Assembly: GCF_029784135.1 (NCBI RefSeq)
Contig: NC_073744.1
Span: 35,168,061-35,232,060 of the forward strand
DNA length: 64,000 bases
Direction of reading: 5' to 3'
From: Toxorhynchites rutilus septentrionalis
Lineage: Eukaryota > Arthropoda > Insecta > Diptera > Culicidae
Shown: positions 10,485-21,549 of the stretch, piece after piece
Numbering within the stretch: the stretch's first letter is position 1
How the letters are laid out: each line of letters opens with the position of its first letter
The notes under the pieces: generated by a model
The model's database searches: none
Told to the model about the DNA's origin: nothing
What the model saw: only the letters and a program-made list of their open reading frames with translations
Translations under genes and position numbers: made by a program

Positions 10485-11828
10485 CACTCGACAAAAAAAT
10501 TAGAGGAACAGAGTGCGAAGTCAGAAAATTTAAGTGATTTTTGACATGCTGTAACTTTGCGAAAAATCAACGCATATCGATGGAATGTACATCAATTTGA
10601 CGCTAGAACTTTTAGATTTTTTTTTCGAAATGACACCAGATCTCGCCGTTTCATGCATTTTTTAATCATTTGGCATCGAAAAAAAAATCGATTTTCCAAA
10701 TTTCCTTTACTCTCCCCCCTTAGAAAATTTTCGAGGATCAAAAAATCAAAACTTTGAGCGCTTTGAGGCACCCTTAAATCATGTTTGATTGAGCTGAAAC
10801 TTTGCACAGATCATTTTTTTTTGGTCAATAAACAAAATCTACATGGTCGGTTTTTGAAATTCGATGAAATTTTCCCCATACATCCATTGCCACCCTAACC
10901 TACACACACTCAGATAAAAATATAATATTCTCATACAAGTCGGACTCGATTATATACAGACTCGATTATATGTGATTCTATTATATACAATTTTGGACTC
11001 GATAATATACAGTTTGAAAAGAATTTTTGTTATAGTTCAAATATGACTTATTTCAAGAAAAAATATAACCTTTCAACGTTAAGGTGAAATTTGAGAGGCT
11101 ATTATAAGTACAGTGGAGTAAAAATGGCGATTTGTGAACATTTTGCTTGAATTTTCACAGGAATTGTTTATATCGATATTGCAGCGAAATTAAGAAAGGT
11201 AGAAGTTAGGCGTCAAAGAACAAATTGTAGAGTGATTTAGTGGCTTTTATTTGATTGATAAAAATAATCAAGTTTAATATTATTTTTGAGATGAAATTAA
11301 AAATTACTAACTTATAAATTTTTTACTTCCAAAATGTTATTTAAATACATTGATTTAGATGTTCCACTACTATATCCTCTACTATTTTTTTTCATCTTTC
11401 AAATAAAATCTATAAAATTGGCTTACGTAGCGTACTTTTCAGTGTAGAGCCAGTTTGTGGCAACAGAGTCCGAAACAAAAAAAAAGTACTAAAATAACTC
11501 TGTCATTGTTGAAATTCAAACGTATGCGTAGAAGAATTGTTTTCCATCAAATATCACCTCCTGAGAGATTCTGTTAAGTTCATCTTTTATTTTCAATAAA
11601 CGAAAAATATATGCATAAAAAACGTATAAAAAATATGTTTTTCGACTCGATTATATACAGTGAAAAGAAATTGGAGACTGTATATAATCGAGTACGCGCT
11701 GTACTAAAAAGTTGTAGCTTCAAAATGATGCGCATCCCCTCGATATGCGTTGATTTTTATCGAAGTTACAGCTTGTCAAAAATCACTTTCCGACTTCGCA
11801 CTCTGTTCCTCTGATTTTTTGTCGAATG
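10485..11828. mobile_element. Tc1-type non-autonomous element, TA-flanked
   Basis: The left end starts CACTCGACAAAAAAATTAGA and the right end, read inward, starts CATTCGACAAAAAATCAGAG. About 90 bases are shared as inverted repeats, and both sides are flanked by TA (10483-10484 and 11829-11830). This matches the Tc1/mariner insertion signature. No transposase is present. A ~240-base inner block (about 10640-10880) is the reverse complement of 53740-53880. A second element (10936-11701) is nested inside. Confidence 0.75.
10936..11701. mobile_element. pogo-like element nested in the Tc1-type element
   Basis: The left end reads CAAGTCGGACTCGATTATAT and the right end, read inward, CAGCGCGTACTCGATTATAT. 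Both are flanked by TA. The subterminal motif ACTCGATTATATACAG is repeated near both ends. The CAGGTCGGACTCGATTATCC end at 17441 is clearly related. It has no ORF of note, so it is non-autonomous. Confidence 0.6.
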
Positions 11829-11829
11829 T

Positions 11830-13600
11830 ATCTTTTGGATGACATGCATTGTGCATACAATGGCTTGTGTAATTTTAGAGTCTCATCCCAACCATTCTTC
11901 ATATGAAAAAAAGACACGACAACTGGTCTGCGTATTTAGAATCGAGTCGATTAATTCAAATTGAACGTATTCGCTTCGATTACTTTTGGCCCAGCAACCG
12001 CATCTTCGCCAATTCCACATTCACCACTTTCGATGGCACACACACACATTCTACATAAGTCACTGCCGACAGGAAAAAATTAGAATCTACGGCCCGTGGA
12101 AAAAAAAAACCATTACCGAGACCATTTCGGGACATTTTTCACGGGACGTGTAACGACTGGCGCCCTCTCCTTTCGCCGACCCTTCCAAGGTCGATCAAAT
12201 ACACATCAATCAGTGTACGTGATATCATTTTCGTTCGGTTGGGATGAAACGTGTGGCCAAATGGCACACAGAGACTTGCACCCAAAGGAAATCCCGTTCG
12301 TAGGATGCGAACACGTCAGTCACGTTTCAAAAACTCTCTAACATACGTCTGCGTATCGGGTTTTGCATTAGGAATGTAGGCCTGGTTAACATCGCCCCAT
12401 CGATGAAACCATCAAACAAATGGGTGAGACTTAAATTTGAATTACTTTTTTCCCCGTATTGTTATTGCTTATTTCATAGGATTGTTTCATCTGGACCCCA
12501 GCGAGGGGAAAATTGATGTTATCAGGAGAGAAAACGAAAACCGAAAGCAAAAGTGAAAAAAGAAACTGTTTGGTCAATTTTATCAGTGTTATCCGAGCAA
12601 TCAATCTTACTTTTTTTCTTTCCCGTCTCATTCCTATCAGTGCGAGGAAAAATGAGAGTCCCATATTTCACTGTCACAGCAAACAATGTGAAGCAGACCG
12701 ATTCTAATTATCCGTATTGGACGTCTTCGATTCATCTCCAACTCCAACAGCGACAACTGAACTGACAACAATCGTAGAATTCCTCGAGAGAAGCAAGTGA
12801 AACATACCAGCGCTTCCAGCACATATTGTGAAAAAAAAATACAAAACAGGAAAATGAGGAAAAATATCACCGAGAGGAAAATATTTCACGCGACGATTAT
12901 TATGATGATCATAGGACACACACTCGATTTTTTTTCTCTGCTCTATGTCAACAGCATCCGATTCGTTTCCACCAGCGGTCTTCTTTGCCTTCGAAATTTT
13001 CGTTTTTCCCTCCGTTTATTCATATGAACATTTTTTACTCCCGGAGATGGCACATACACTCGTCGCCAGTTTTATGACGCGCCGATGCTACACTTTTTTT
13101 TTCGTTTGGTACACTGCTGGCGCTAGTTGCCACATAAAAAACTCCCGGCCGCACTTCGTGTGCAGAATTGGAAATCAACTACAGAGCGCCTTTCTTTGAT
13201 TTCGTTCTACGGAGAGCACACATGCACACACCAACACCACCAGCACCACAGCATCAGCAATGATTGTCACATCAAAGATTCACGCGAGCATTTCACGCGA
13301 CATCACAACATTATGGACCCCCAATGCCACCGAAACCGGCACACAGTAGCACTTGACTGACGACCGGAAAATGAAATATAAAGAAAATCCACATCCTCCA
13401 TTTATCCCCCGGACGTGATGACCTTCGCTGGTCTGGATTCCCAAACGCTCAACAAATATTTCCTCACCAATTATACACTCAGAGGGGGGAAGTTTGGCGG
13501 GAGGGACGCACTTAACCAACATGCAATTCTCGTCGCGCTATCTTTCCACTCGCAGCCCTTTTCAATCCGCTCCAACCAAACGCCCAGAATCCTGTCCTTC
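11830..13600. other. Low-copy DNA without a supported gene
   Basis: Mixed-composition sequence with no internal duplication to other parts of the window. Short ORFs occur on both strands but none carries a recognised domain. It grades into the GC-rich block that follows. Confidence 0.4.
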
Positions 13601-14620
13601 ACTGTTTATCATTCGTCATTCGTCATTGCGGGGGAGGAGGAGGAGGTTCTCCATAACTCACTCCGCGTATCTTCACACATCGAAAAACCACAGAACAGCA
13701 AATATCCAACCTGTGTGATTCGATTCCAGGGATGAGGAAGGAATCCTGGATCGCTTTCCGAAGTTTCACAAAAAAATCTGAAACTTTTTTTCGCATCCAT
13801 CGAGATCGAAACCCACCAAACGTCACAAATCAACCGTATCTTCCCACGCGCATCACACGCATTCTCGGGGCCCCAGTCCGAGGAGGGCCCGGTCCAGTGC
13901 AATATCGGAAGAAGCGTGCGGCGAAAATCCTTCCGTCCAAACCGTTCTCCGTGTGGGAAGGGAACGATCAGCGGCACCTCTCACATAGGACAATTCGAAC
14001 ACACTGCGTCAACGACCGCGAGCGCGCTTGCTAACCGGTACCGATTCCGTTTTACCGTGTGTGGCATACATCCACGACGAGCCCCGAACCGTGACTGACT
14101 CACTGGAGACCCTGGGATAAAGCTCACCTCCTTCGCTAGCGATAGCGATGGCAGTCCGTGGCCCCGTCGCTGGGAGTCGACGACGGCGAAGACCGTGGCA
14201 CACGACGAAAACGTCGTCGTCGGAAACAAACAGGCAGAGCGGTAGCGGTTCACGCAAAGGATGACTCTCCGAGACTCCCTCTTCGGAATACTCTTGCACG
14301 AACTCATGGCACCGCGCAAAGAGAGGGAGAGCAAACTCGATCGCTCCTGAACCCGATTCTCGTCATTCCGTAGCACACAGTCAGAGAAGGTCGAACCGCC
14401 GCGAGCGCCCCTAGTGGCAGGTTGAGGAGACCGGCGCGGATGCGCACTGCACAGTCGAGCAGTTTGTTCTCTCTCTTTCGAAGGCGAGAAAGGATGACAA
14501 GAGGACACGTGTTTTTGTTTACAAACCGATATCTGAACACACAGCTGAGTGCGGATGGGAGTGATAGACACAGAGAGAGGAAGTGTTCGCGTCACGGGAT
14601 TGATCTGATGAGAGAGTAGA
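13600..14620. promoter_or_regulatory. GC-rich, GAGA-rich block; candidate promoter/5' UTR
   Basis: This kilobase is clearly richer in G+C and CpG than its surroundings. It contains several GA/CT runs of the kind bound by GAGA factor in insects (near 14318-14330, 14469-14480 and 14570-14582). On the minus strand a possible splice donor, AAGGAG followed by GTGAGC, lies near 14125-14140. ORFs of 122 and 204 codons here mostly reflect the low frequency of AT-rich stop codons. The best reading is the promoter or 5' UTR exon of a host gene, with direction unproven. Confidence 0.35.
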
Positions 14621-15052
14621 GATGAAAGGATTTTTCTTTTACTCTTATGTTGTCTACCGGGCTAAATGGGAGATACGCTATTACTCAATGATGGAATGCA
14701 AAATGCATTCCCCGTTTCTTCTTTCGTTCCGATTGCAAGTAGGATTAATTGATAGGCGCGTTGACGCGCGAGCGTTGTTAATTGGTTCGGGTTTCAGTTG
14801 CAATTTGTGAATGTATTTTTAGTTTTGTTGCCGCCAAGTGTTGGCGAATGCCATGTGCAATGCATTGTAGTTCACAGTCAATAAAACCGTGAGTCACTGT
14901 GGATGTTACTCCCGCATTTAGCATTTAGCCTGGAGCAATTGAATTGCTTCCAATGAAGAAACATTCGAATTGCGAAACTTTTTGTTATCCTGTATTCTCA
15001 TTCTTTCAGTCTATCTTTCGTAACTAACCACCTTTTTCGACGCAGAACCACG

Positions 15053-15434
15053 GGCCTGATTCTCGAATACACTTCACGGTGGAAACGAAATAAACGGCAC
15101 GCCATTGAACTACGTTTTACGAGTTAGTGAAGCGTCGAAGATAATAATGGGTTTTCAGGCAGAATGAGCACTTTTCAAATAAAAAATCATTAATGAAAAT
15201 TAACTTCTTCGTATCAAACTGATATTCAATGTGAGTGGAAAACTTTGTTTTCTTCATGTGATATAATAATCTCATACAAAAATTTCATCTGAAGATAATT
15301 TGATATTATAATGATAAGTTTAGTGGGAAACTAATTTCGTATCCAGATGTTGACACCGTACCGTTGGCATCGCGGATACGTTTCATTCTTTTTTCACCGT
15401 GAAGCGTATTCGAAGTGTATTCGAGAATAAGGCC
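15053..15434. mobile_element. MITE with GGCCT-ATTCTCGAATACACTTC termini
   Basis: The left end GGCCTGATTCTCGAATACAC and the right end (read inward) GGCCTTATTCTCGAATACAC match, followed on both sides by CTTCACGGTG. The interior resembles part of the hAT-type MITE at 24460-24660 (for example the AATGAAAATTAACTTYTTCG region). No coding sequence and no convincing target-site duplication were found. Confidence 0.6.
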
Positions 15435-15737
15435 TTACATCCTTCATTTCTCTTCTGGGGTGCATGTTCCGAAAACGAGATCGTTACGTTGGAGGTGGAA
15501 GACTTTGAACGTAGGTATCTCTTTGTCGGCTAAACGAAGTGGTATGATAATCACTTCCTTCGAACGATAAAATGTCTAAGATTTTTACATTCTCTCAAAT
15601 ATATACCGAGAATTCGTAATTTTAAATCTCCCCGCTGAACATTTTACTTTTACTGCTGTCAGTGGTCCTATTGTAGAAAAAATATTAAAATTTAATCAAT
15701 TAGTTAATCTTTACAAAAAAAAAAAATACTAAGACAA

Positions 15738-15822
15738 CGGTAGTCCTACGTCAACTTTGTGGTTATATCATAGATATAACCACCCCTTTTTGCTATGCAA
15801 TTTTTTGACGTAGAACTACGTC
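15738..15822 (+). repeat. End-to-end junction of two terminal-palindrome elements
   Basis: A right-end unit (palindrome GTAGTCCTACGTCAAC, then stem GGTTATATC / GATATAACC with a 3-base loop) lies 22 bases before a left-end palindrome GACGTAGAACTACGTC at 15807-15822. The two elements therefore abut. Confidence 0.6.
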
Positions 15823-17189
15823 TTTAATTAAGGGTGCCAAATCAGAAAACAAGTCACGTTTTTATGAAATAAAGTTAACGTTAATAACTATTTTTGCAGC
15901 GAACGGATTTTGGCGATTTACATACCAAACGAATCGGAAGTTTCCTAAGATTTATTTGATATGCTATTTATTACGATCCCACAGTCTATATATGGTTTAA
16001 ATTGATGAAAATTGGAAGCAATCCCGTTTCCCCATACATTTATTCTGTCCATTTGTGTGCTTTCCCGAACAGAGCTGGCAATAACGAGCAACTTATCGAC
16101 GAGCAACGAAGGGGAAATCGTAAGATTTAAAGTCTCCGTGAACAAAGGAAAAGAAGGAGAATGAAGGGGATCAGTGGATCTCGCTCTGGCAAATTTTCAG
16201 TCAAGTTCTGTATTCAAAGCAATGAACATCGCTTGTTCTTCGTTGTTTTGCGCCATCACATGTCACTTGCAAGCAATGTTGGTGATTGACGAGAGAATCG
16301 ACGAAAGCATCCAACTTTTTTCAGCATGTGAAAACAACTTCTTCAATCAATGTGTTCGTCTCGCATCATACGATACCACTCAGTGAGTGAGCGAATCCAA
16401 ACATGTGGTAGACAAGTTCATTCTGTCTCGTAAGTAGAAAGAACTTCACTCTCCGTCGATCGGATTTGTGTGCGGATGAGACAGAGAAGGATCGCCAAGC
16501 GATAATTTTCCAGTGATTGCACTCATTTGAACAATTATCATACCGACAGCAAGCGTTTTAAGGGCCAATGCAGCAAATGTCTGTATATTGTGATGCATAC
16601 CGTACAAATATTTATAAGCAGGGCGGCGATTTTTATTCGATCAGTTGTTTTTGAATGTCCCCCACTTATTCTTTAGATTTATCAGGTGTAATACATATTT
16701 TAGATTAATGTGGGTTAATTGTATATGCGATAAAAGATGTTATGATTTGTAAATGCTTGTGGTACAGTAGTTTGCTTCCGAAGAATAGCAGCATAAAGGA
16801 CATTGGAAAACCGCCAGCAAGTAACTTTTAACGACCAAAAAAAAACAGGACCACCGGTAACGTAAAGAAGAAAACATCGAATAAAAAAGTCTGGTGCATG
16901 AGAATATACACACAGATATGATATGAAATTTATAGCAAGAATTTTTATGTTATCCGGATGGTCAATATTTACCAGTTTTCGCGTGGAGTATAGCGTTTCA
17001 CCAATCGATGGAAAATAAATACGATACAGTAATCTTCCGAATATACATATTTCAGTTTTTGCGGAATGTTTCTTCAGGAAAGAAATGAAGTTCTAATGTA
17101 AATCCGAAAGAACTTTTCACACCATCAAATAACGTTACGTTCCAGATTGTATCCATTACTTCTCCCAACAAAACGTTTTTAACCTGTTT

Positions 17190-17430
17190 TTAACCCTAAT
17201 ATACTCGCGCAAATGGTCTCCCAGACCGACAATCAATAATTTTTTTTAAAGAGGATGAATTAAATCACTTTAAAAACTGAGTTAAGGCGAAGAACAAATA
17301 TTAATAGATTATCACGTATGCTGCAAGGAATATTGAACAGCTTTTCTTCTGTTAAGAACTTAATAACAGAAAAGGTTACAATTATGATTTTTTGGGGTTA
17401 TATTGAAATAATTTTAATATAAGTTAATAA
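17190..17430 (+). mobile_element. piggyBac-type left end
   Basis: TTAA (17190-17193) is followed by CCCTAATATACTCGCGC and a subterminal CAGACCGAC. This matches the ends at 54293 and 58748. The following GAATTAAATCACTTTAAAAA also resembles the 54350 copy. The right end is not found; a pogo-like end begins at 17441. Confidence 0.5.
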
Positions 17431-17440
17431 AGAGTAAGTA

Positions 17441-18650
17441 CAGGTCGGACTCGATTATCCGGAGGCTCGATCATCCGGAATTTTAGACTCGATCATCCGG
17501 AGTATTTTGATTTTGATTTTTTTTAATCGAAAGTTTTGAACAATTTGTTAATATACTTTATAAATATAGTTATTTGAACAAATTTGTACGAAGCTAGATA
17601 GAGGAGAGAGCTGGAAAAGGGGTTGGCCTATACAACTAGTTTCGATTATCTGCAGTAAATTTATATACGTTGGCAATTCCAAATTTAAATGAATACATCG
17701 ATTTAATATTTAAACATACCTAATGTGATAATTTGATGAAACATGGATGTAGTTAGGATGAGTAATGTCTGTTTAGTATGTTTTAATTCGGTTATCAACA
17801 GTGCATCATATGATCTTTCGAATAATCATAGATATAGTAAAGAAAAGGAAAAGTTGGGGTAGGACTGTTGAGATTGTTGCTAAGAATACAAAATAAGTGA
17901 ATAATCTTTGAATCCGCTTGGATAGTCCTTTGATTTATTGGATTCTCAAAAGATGTCTATTTCGCATCTTCATATGTTACGATATTATCGCAGAATAGAT
18001 TTAATTGAATTTAATTTTTTTCTTGCAAATTATTATTTATTTTGGTTTAAAAATAAATTCATGAGTAACGATGTGCATTAGAGTTCCAATGAGAATGGTC
18101 ATCTCAAATTTACGAATGGGACTTCCTGAAAAAAAAAGATTACCTCGAAAACATACACTATACAATATTTTAGCTCATTAAGACTTTACTTACTGTTGTC
18201 GTAAAGACGCCAAAGTTTGAGTCTTCCGAAAACCACAGAATCACCGTTCAGGCGTTCGTGCGTTCTTTTACAGCCGACAACGGGATCAATGGAATCATTC
18301 GGTACCTCGTCCCAAGCCTCGGCCACCCAAAACATAGCATCCCTAATGTTAATTCGCTTAACCATCTCATCGAACTCTCCTTGGCTCCTACATGACACGC
18401 TTTTGCTTGTATTGGAACTTGATCATTTGAATAATATTTTGGTTCATGAGCTGTAACAAGGCAATGATTTTTTTTCGAATTTCAAAACATTACTCCTCCC
18501 CCGCTAGTCAATTTGTAGCTAAGATACTGCATTATACAAATAAGTCAGTGCAAATCATAGTTTTTTTTACGTTTACCTTTTTTTTTATGATTCGATTATC
18601 CGGAAAATTCGATCATTCGGAGTGAAAATAAAATCAACATGCCGTTTCAT
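17441..18650. mobile_element. pogo/Tigger-like element, degenerate
   Basis: Starts at CAGGTCGGACTCGATTATCC after TA, with the subterminal CTCGATCATCCGGA repeated. A transposase remnant lies on the minus strand at 18183-18470. A second block, TTCGATTATCCGGAAAATTC, lies near 18591 in the same orientation rather than inverted. The copy is therefore rearranged, or two copies are joined. Confidence 0.55.
18183..18470 (-). pseudogene. pogo/Tigger transposase, C-terminal DDE fragment
   Basis: pogo-family transposases carry a DDE domain ending with a QPxDQ-like third Asp motif and a long helical tail. On the minus strand one frame reads LLQLMNQNIIQMIKFQYKQ, matching this region with Asp changed to Asn. 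A frameshift follows. The next frame reads FDEMVKRINIRDAMFWVAEA, continuing AWDEVPNDSI, typical of the Tigger tail. The N-terminal DNA-binding part and first catalytic residues are absent. The fragment cannot be active. Confidence 0.65.
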
Positions 18651-18659
18651 CTCTAGTCG

Positions 18660-19960
18660 AGAGTGAGCAGTCTGAGAAACTGATCAGCCATTGCATACCA
18701 TTGGACAAAACGATTTCTTCAAAGATTTGGTATTTTTGCGAAAGCCATCAAAGTCCAGCGCGGATGCAACCAGGTTACAAAACTAGAGGGACGAGATCTA
18801 GCTTCATGAGGATGCATCGTATGCCTTTTCGAAATTTACAACAAATCAGTCTAGCCAGCAAGTAATTCTACCCATTCCCTCTTGGATGATGCCTACACAC
18901 GCTATTAATGATTTTTTCACACGCTACCAATGATAAATCATTGATTTTTGATACAAGTTATCTCAAAAGCTTATTTCAATAAGTGCGATCGTTTGCCCCA
19001 TAGGCTGCGAACTTGTGCCTCCACTATTGGACAAAAATCCGCTTTTGACAATTTGTATTATAATAAATATTGTACAAGCAAAACTCGAAGCATTTATAGA
19101 TTGCGTTTCGAAGGTTATATATAGTTAATATTTAGTAAGCAAACTGAACCCTATTGGCTTTCCTTTTAAAAGTTATTAGACCACAACGGTTAGGTGCGCA
19201 CCTGCGAGCATTAGCACATCGAAAAATTATATTTTCATCGCATCGCATTTTTGCCTTGCGATCCAATTCTTTTCTGAGAGCGACACCACTCTATCACAAA
19301 GCGATTCGATCCAAAGCACCGAGGCTAAGCACCCAATCGGATCAGGAAACGAAAGTAAAGCGACGGCAGAAACTGACGAACGAATCATAAAAGGATACAA
19401 GCAAGCATCGATGAACACGCGCACAAATACCAAACGATGACTCTCACGCTGTGTTCATTCAGTGTTTTCGTTGACACGTCAGTTTTTTGTTTCATGAGTG
19501 ATTTAAAACATATTATTGTGTGCGTTGAATGAATCAAATAAGAGAATTGAACGAGCGCTCGTTGATACGATTGGAACCATCCTTGCTTGCAAGTATTGCC
19601 ATTGTTGTTATTTCCATGCGGTGCCAATGATGTATTGATGTAGCTAGGAAATGTGGGATAATGGTGCTGGTGCAACAAGTATATAATCGACTGTAGCCGA
19701 GTTTATGTCAATTGCAAAAAAGGCCACCGGAATAGCGTTCGAGGTAAATTTTCAATGCATTGACATGAAACAAATTGCGACATACGATCAGCTAGTGTAT
19801 TGTTCTGCGAGGGCAAGAACGAATCATCAATCTATTATCGTCAACTGATTCTACAAAAAAAATCATTTCACAGCGATCATACCATTCTACTGAACAGTTA
19901 TTTCTAAAATTTCACAGCATTATAAAATAATATGCGATGTTCTAAACAAGCGAATTATAT
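18660..19960. other. Low-copy DNA without a supported gene
   Basis: No conserved domain, RNA gene or clear repeat is visible. About 35 bases near 19648-19684 resemble the left flank of the MITE at 35203. Confidence 0.35.
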
Positions 19961-20164
19961 AAAATAACAACGTAGTTCTACGTCAACAATGCGGTCGTAT
20001 CTTGGACACAACCTCCTATAATTTTTGTTATTCCTTTCTGTTAATTTTAGGCTCATCAGCATTTTAGCTGTAACAAAGCCGAATTAGAGTATTCCTTCTA
20101 TACCATTGAATATGTTACACATTTACACAGTAGCCATTTAGGCGTAATAGTTTTCCTTCTGTTC

Positions 20165-20432
20165 TTCCATTATCCAATTAGAACGGACCGTGGAGACAGT
20201 TGATTGATCATTGTTGAATTATTTATAGAACAGCAGCCCGATGTATCTTGCAGAGCAAAGCAGTAGTATGGATGAATCGATCTTATGTCGACCGTGGATC
20301 GATCTCCATCGCTGATGGTTATTGCGTGGACGTAGTTATTCTGTAACAACACAAAGATGGTCAAATGAGGGCCCTGAGTTTTGAACTCACGATCGATCAC
20401 TTACTAAGCGAACGCGCAACCAATGTGGCCAA
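20165..20432 (-). repeat. tRNA-derived SINE
   Basis: Read on the minus strand from about 20432, the sequence begins with a tRNA-like head: GGTTGCGCGTTCGCTTAGTA resembles box A and its arm, and GTGAGTTCAAAACTC about 30 bases later resembles a decayed box B. An unrelated body of about 200 bases follows. This is the layout of Aedes tRNA-related SINEs. No intact anticodon arm argues for a functional tRNA. Confidence 0.55.
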
Positions 20433-21544
20433 GCAAACTAGACACTCCTCTCCCCTTTCTAAGGGAGAGCTGCCATACAAATGAAACACAAATTTCTGCA
20501 TTACTAGAGAATTAATCAAGCAAATGAAACCAAATTAGGCATATGGAGGTTTTGGGGAACACAAAACGTTTCTATGGTGATAAGACACTCCTGCCCTCCC
20601 CATGAGGGCCCCCCCCCCCCCATGGGGAGTTGTATAGGCTGCCATTTTAGGAAGCAACAACTGTTTTTTATGGTGGTTCAATCCTTTCCCCTCTGTAATC
20701 AAACGAATGGAATCAAACTTATCATTTAGAGGTTTTAGGGATCGATTAACGTTTCTATCATAGTTCGACACTCTTCCCCCCTCTCTAAAGGGGGGCTTCC
20801 GTACAAATGAAACACAAACTTCTGCATAACTCGTGAACTAATCAAGCAAATGGAGCCAATTTGGGGATGTGAGGGTTTTTGGGTACGAGAAATGTTTCTA
20901 TGATGGTATGACACCTCTTCCTCACTGGAAAAAAGAGGGGGTCCTATAAAAATAATGCACATATTTCAACCAAACATATTCCAAACATGACTATTGAAAA
21001 TTTTCGGAAAACTCTGAAGGAAATTGGGAAAATTCGAAAAATTCAAATCGCATGTGCTCTAAAATAACATATTGACAAGCGTTGTTAATCCATTTGATGT
21101 TTTCGGTAACGAAACTGGGAATGGATTTTAATGTGATAAAACGCACTGCTATATCGTCTTCTACCTTTATAAATCAAAATGGATCGCCGGATGTGTTGAT
21201 AAAAGCAAAACTCGAGAAAGGAATTGTCCGATTTAAGGCTGTGTTTATTCTATCATATTCTATTTATCAAACATTTATTCCATGTAACAGAGAAACATGT
21301 TGCTTGCAAGTGGATGAAAAATCTTGCACGAGAATTGTGTCTGAGAATAATCCGATATTATAATGACGAGTTTTGGTAGAAGTTCTGAAATTTTATAGCA
21401 TAAAATAATTTTAAAGAGTTGGTTAGGAAATCAATCAATGAATAGTTCTGCGATTGGACCCATGAATGTGCGCTTCGTAAGAAAACGTGAATGTGATAAG
21501 GAAAAATAAATTTTGGATGGGACGAAGTTTGCTGGGTCAGCTAG
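20433..21544 (+). mobile_element. Helitron-like element with internal minisatellite
   Basis: The 3' end reads GACGAAGTTTGCTGGGTCAG and then CTAG, followed by T. This fits the CTRR end of Helitrons and a host T. The copy at 41886 has the same end on the other strand. The first ~500 bases are about three degenerate units of ~165 bases containing ACACTCCT, CCATACAAATGAAACACAAA and CTAATCAAGCAAATG. No Rep/helicase gene is present, so it is non-autonomous. A run of 13 C lies at 20609-20621. The 5' end is not defined. Confidence 0.5.
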
Positions 21545-21549
21545 TTCAA

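Larger units (their letters stand above)
15807..20013 (+). mobile_element. Terminal-palindrome element, large composite copy
   Basis: The left terminus is at 15807 and a matching right terminus at 19970-20013 (GTAGTTCTACGTCAACAATG, then a stem-loop). The first ~350 bases match 62215-62500 and 23895-24130. The last ~60 bases match 63870-63934. pogo-like and piggyBac-like sequences lie between, so these two ends may not belong to one original element. Region 16400-17180 has no gene or recognised repeat. Confidence 0.4.

Noticed and set aside
13981..14595. 204-codon minus ORF
   Set aside because: It lies in the GC-rich block where stop codons are rare, has no recognised domain, and overlaps other open frames on both strands.
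20609..20621. Functional meaning of the C run
   Set aside because: A homopolymer inside a decayed minisatellite; the length may also be a sequencing artefact. The same applies to the G run at 54330-54347.
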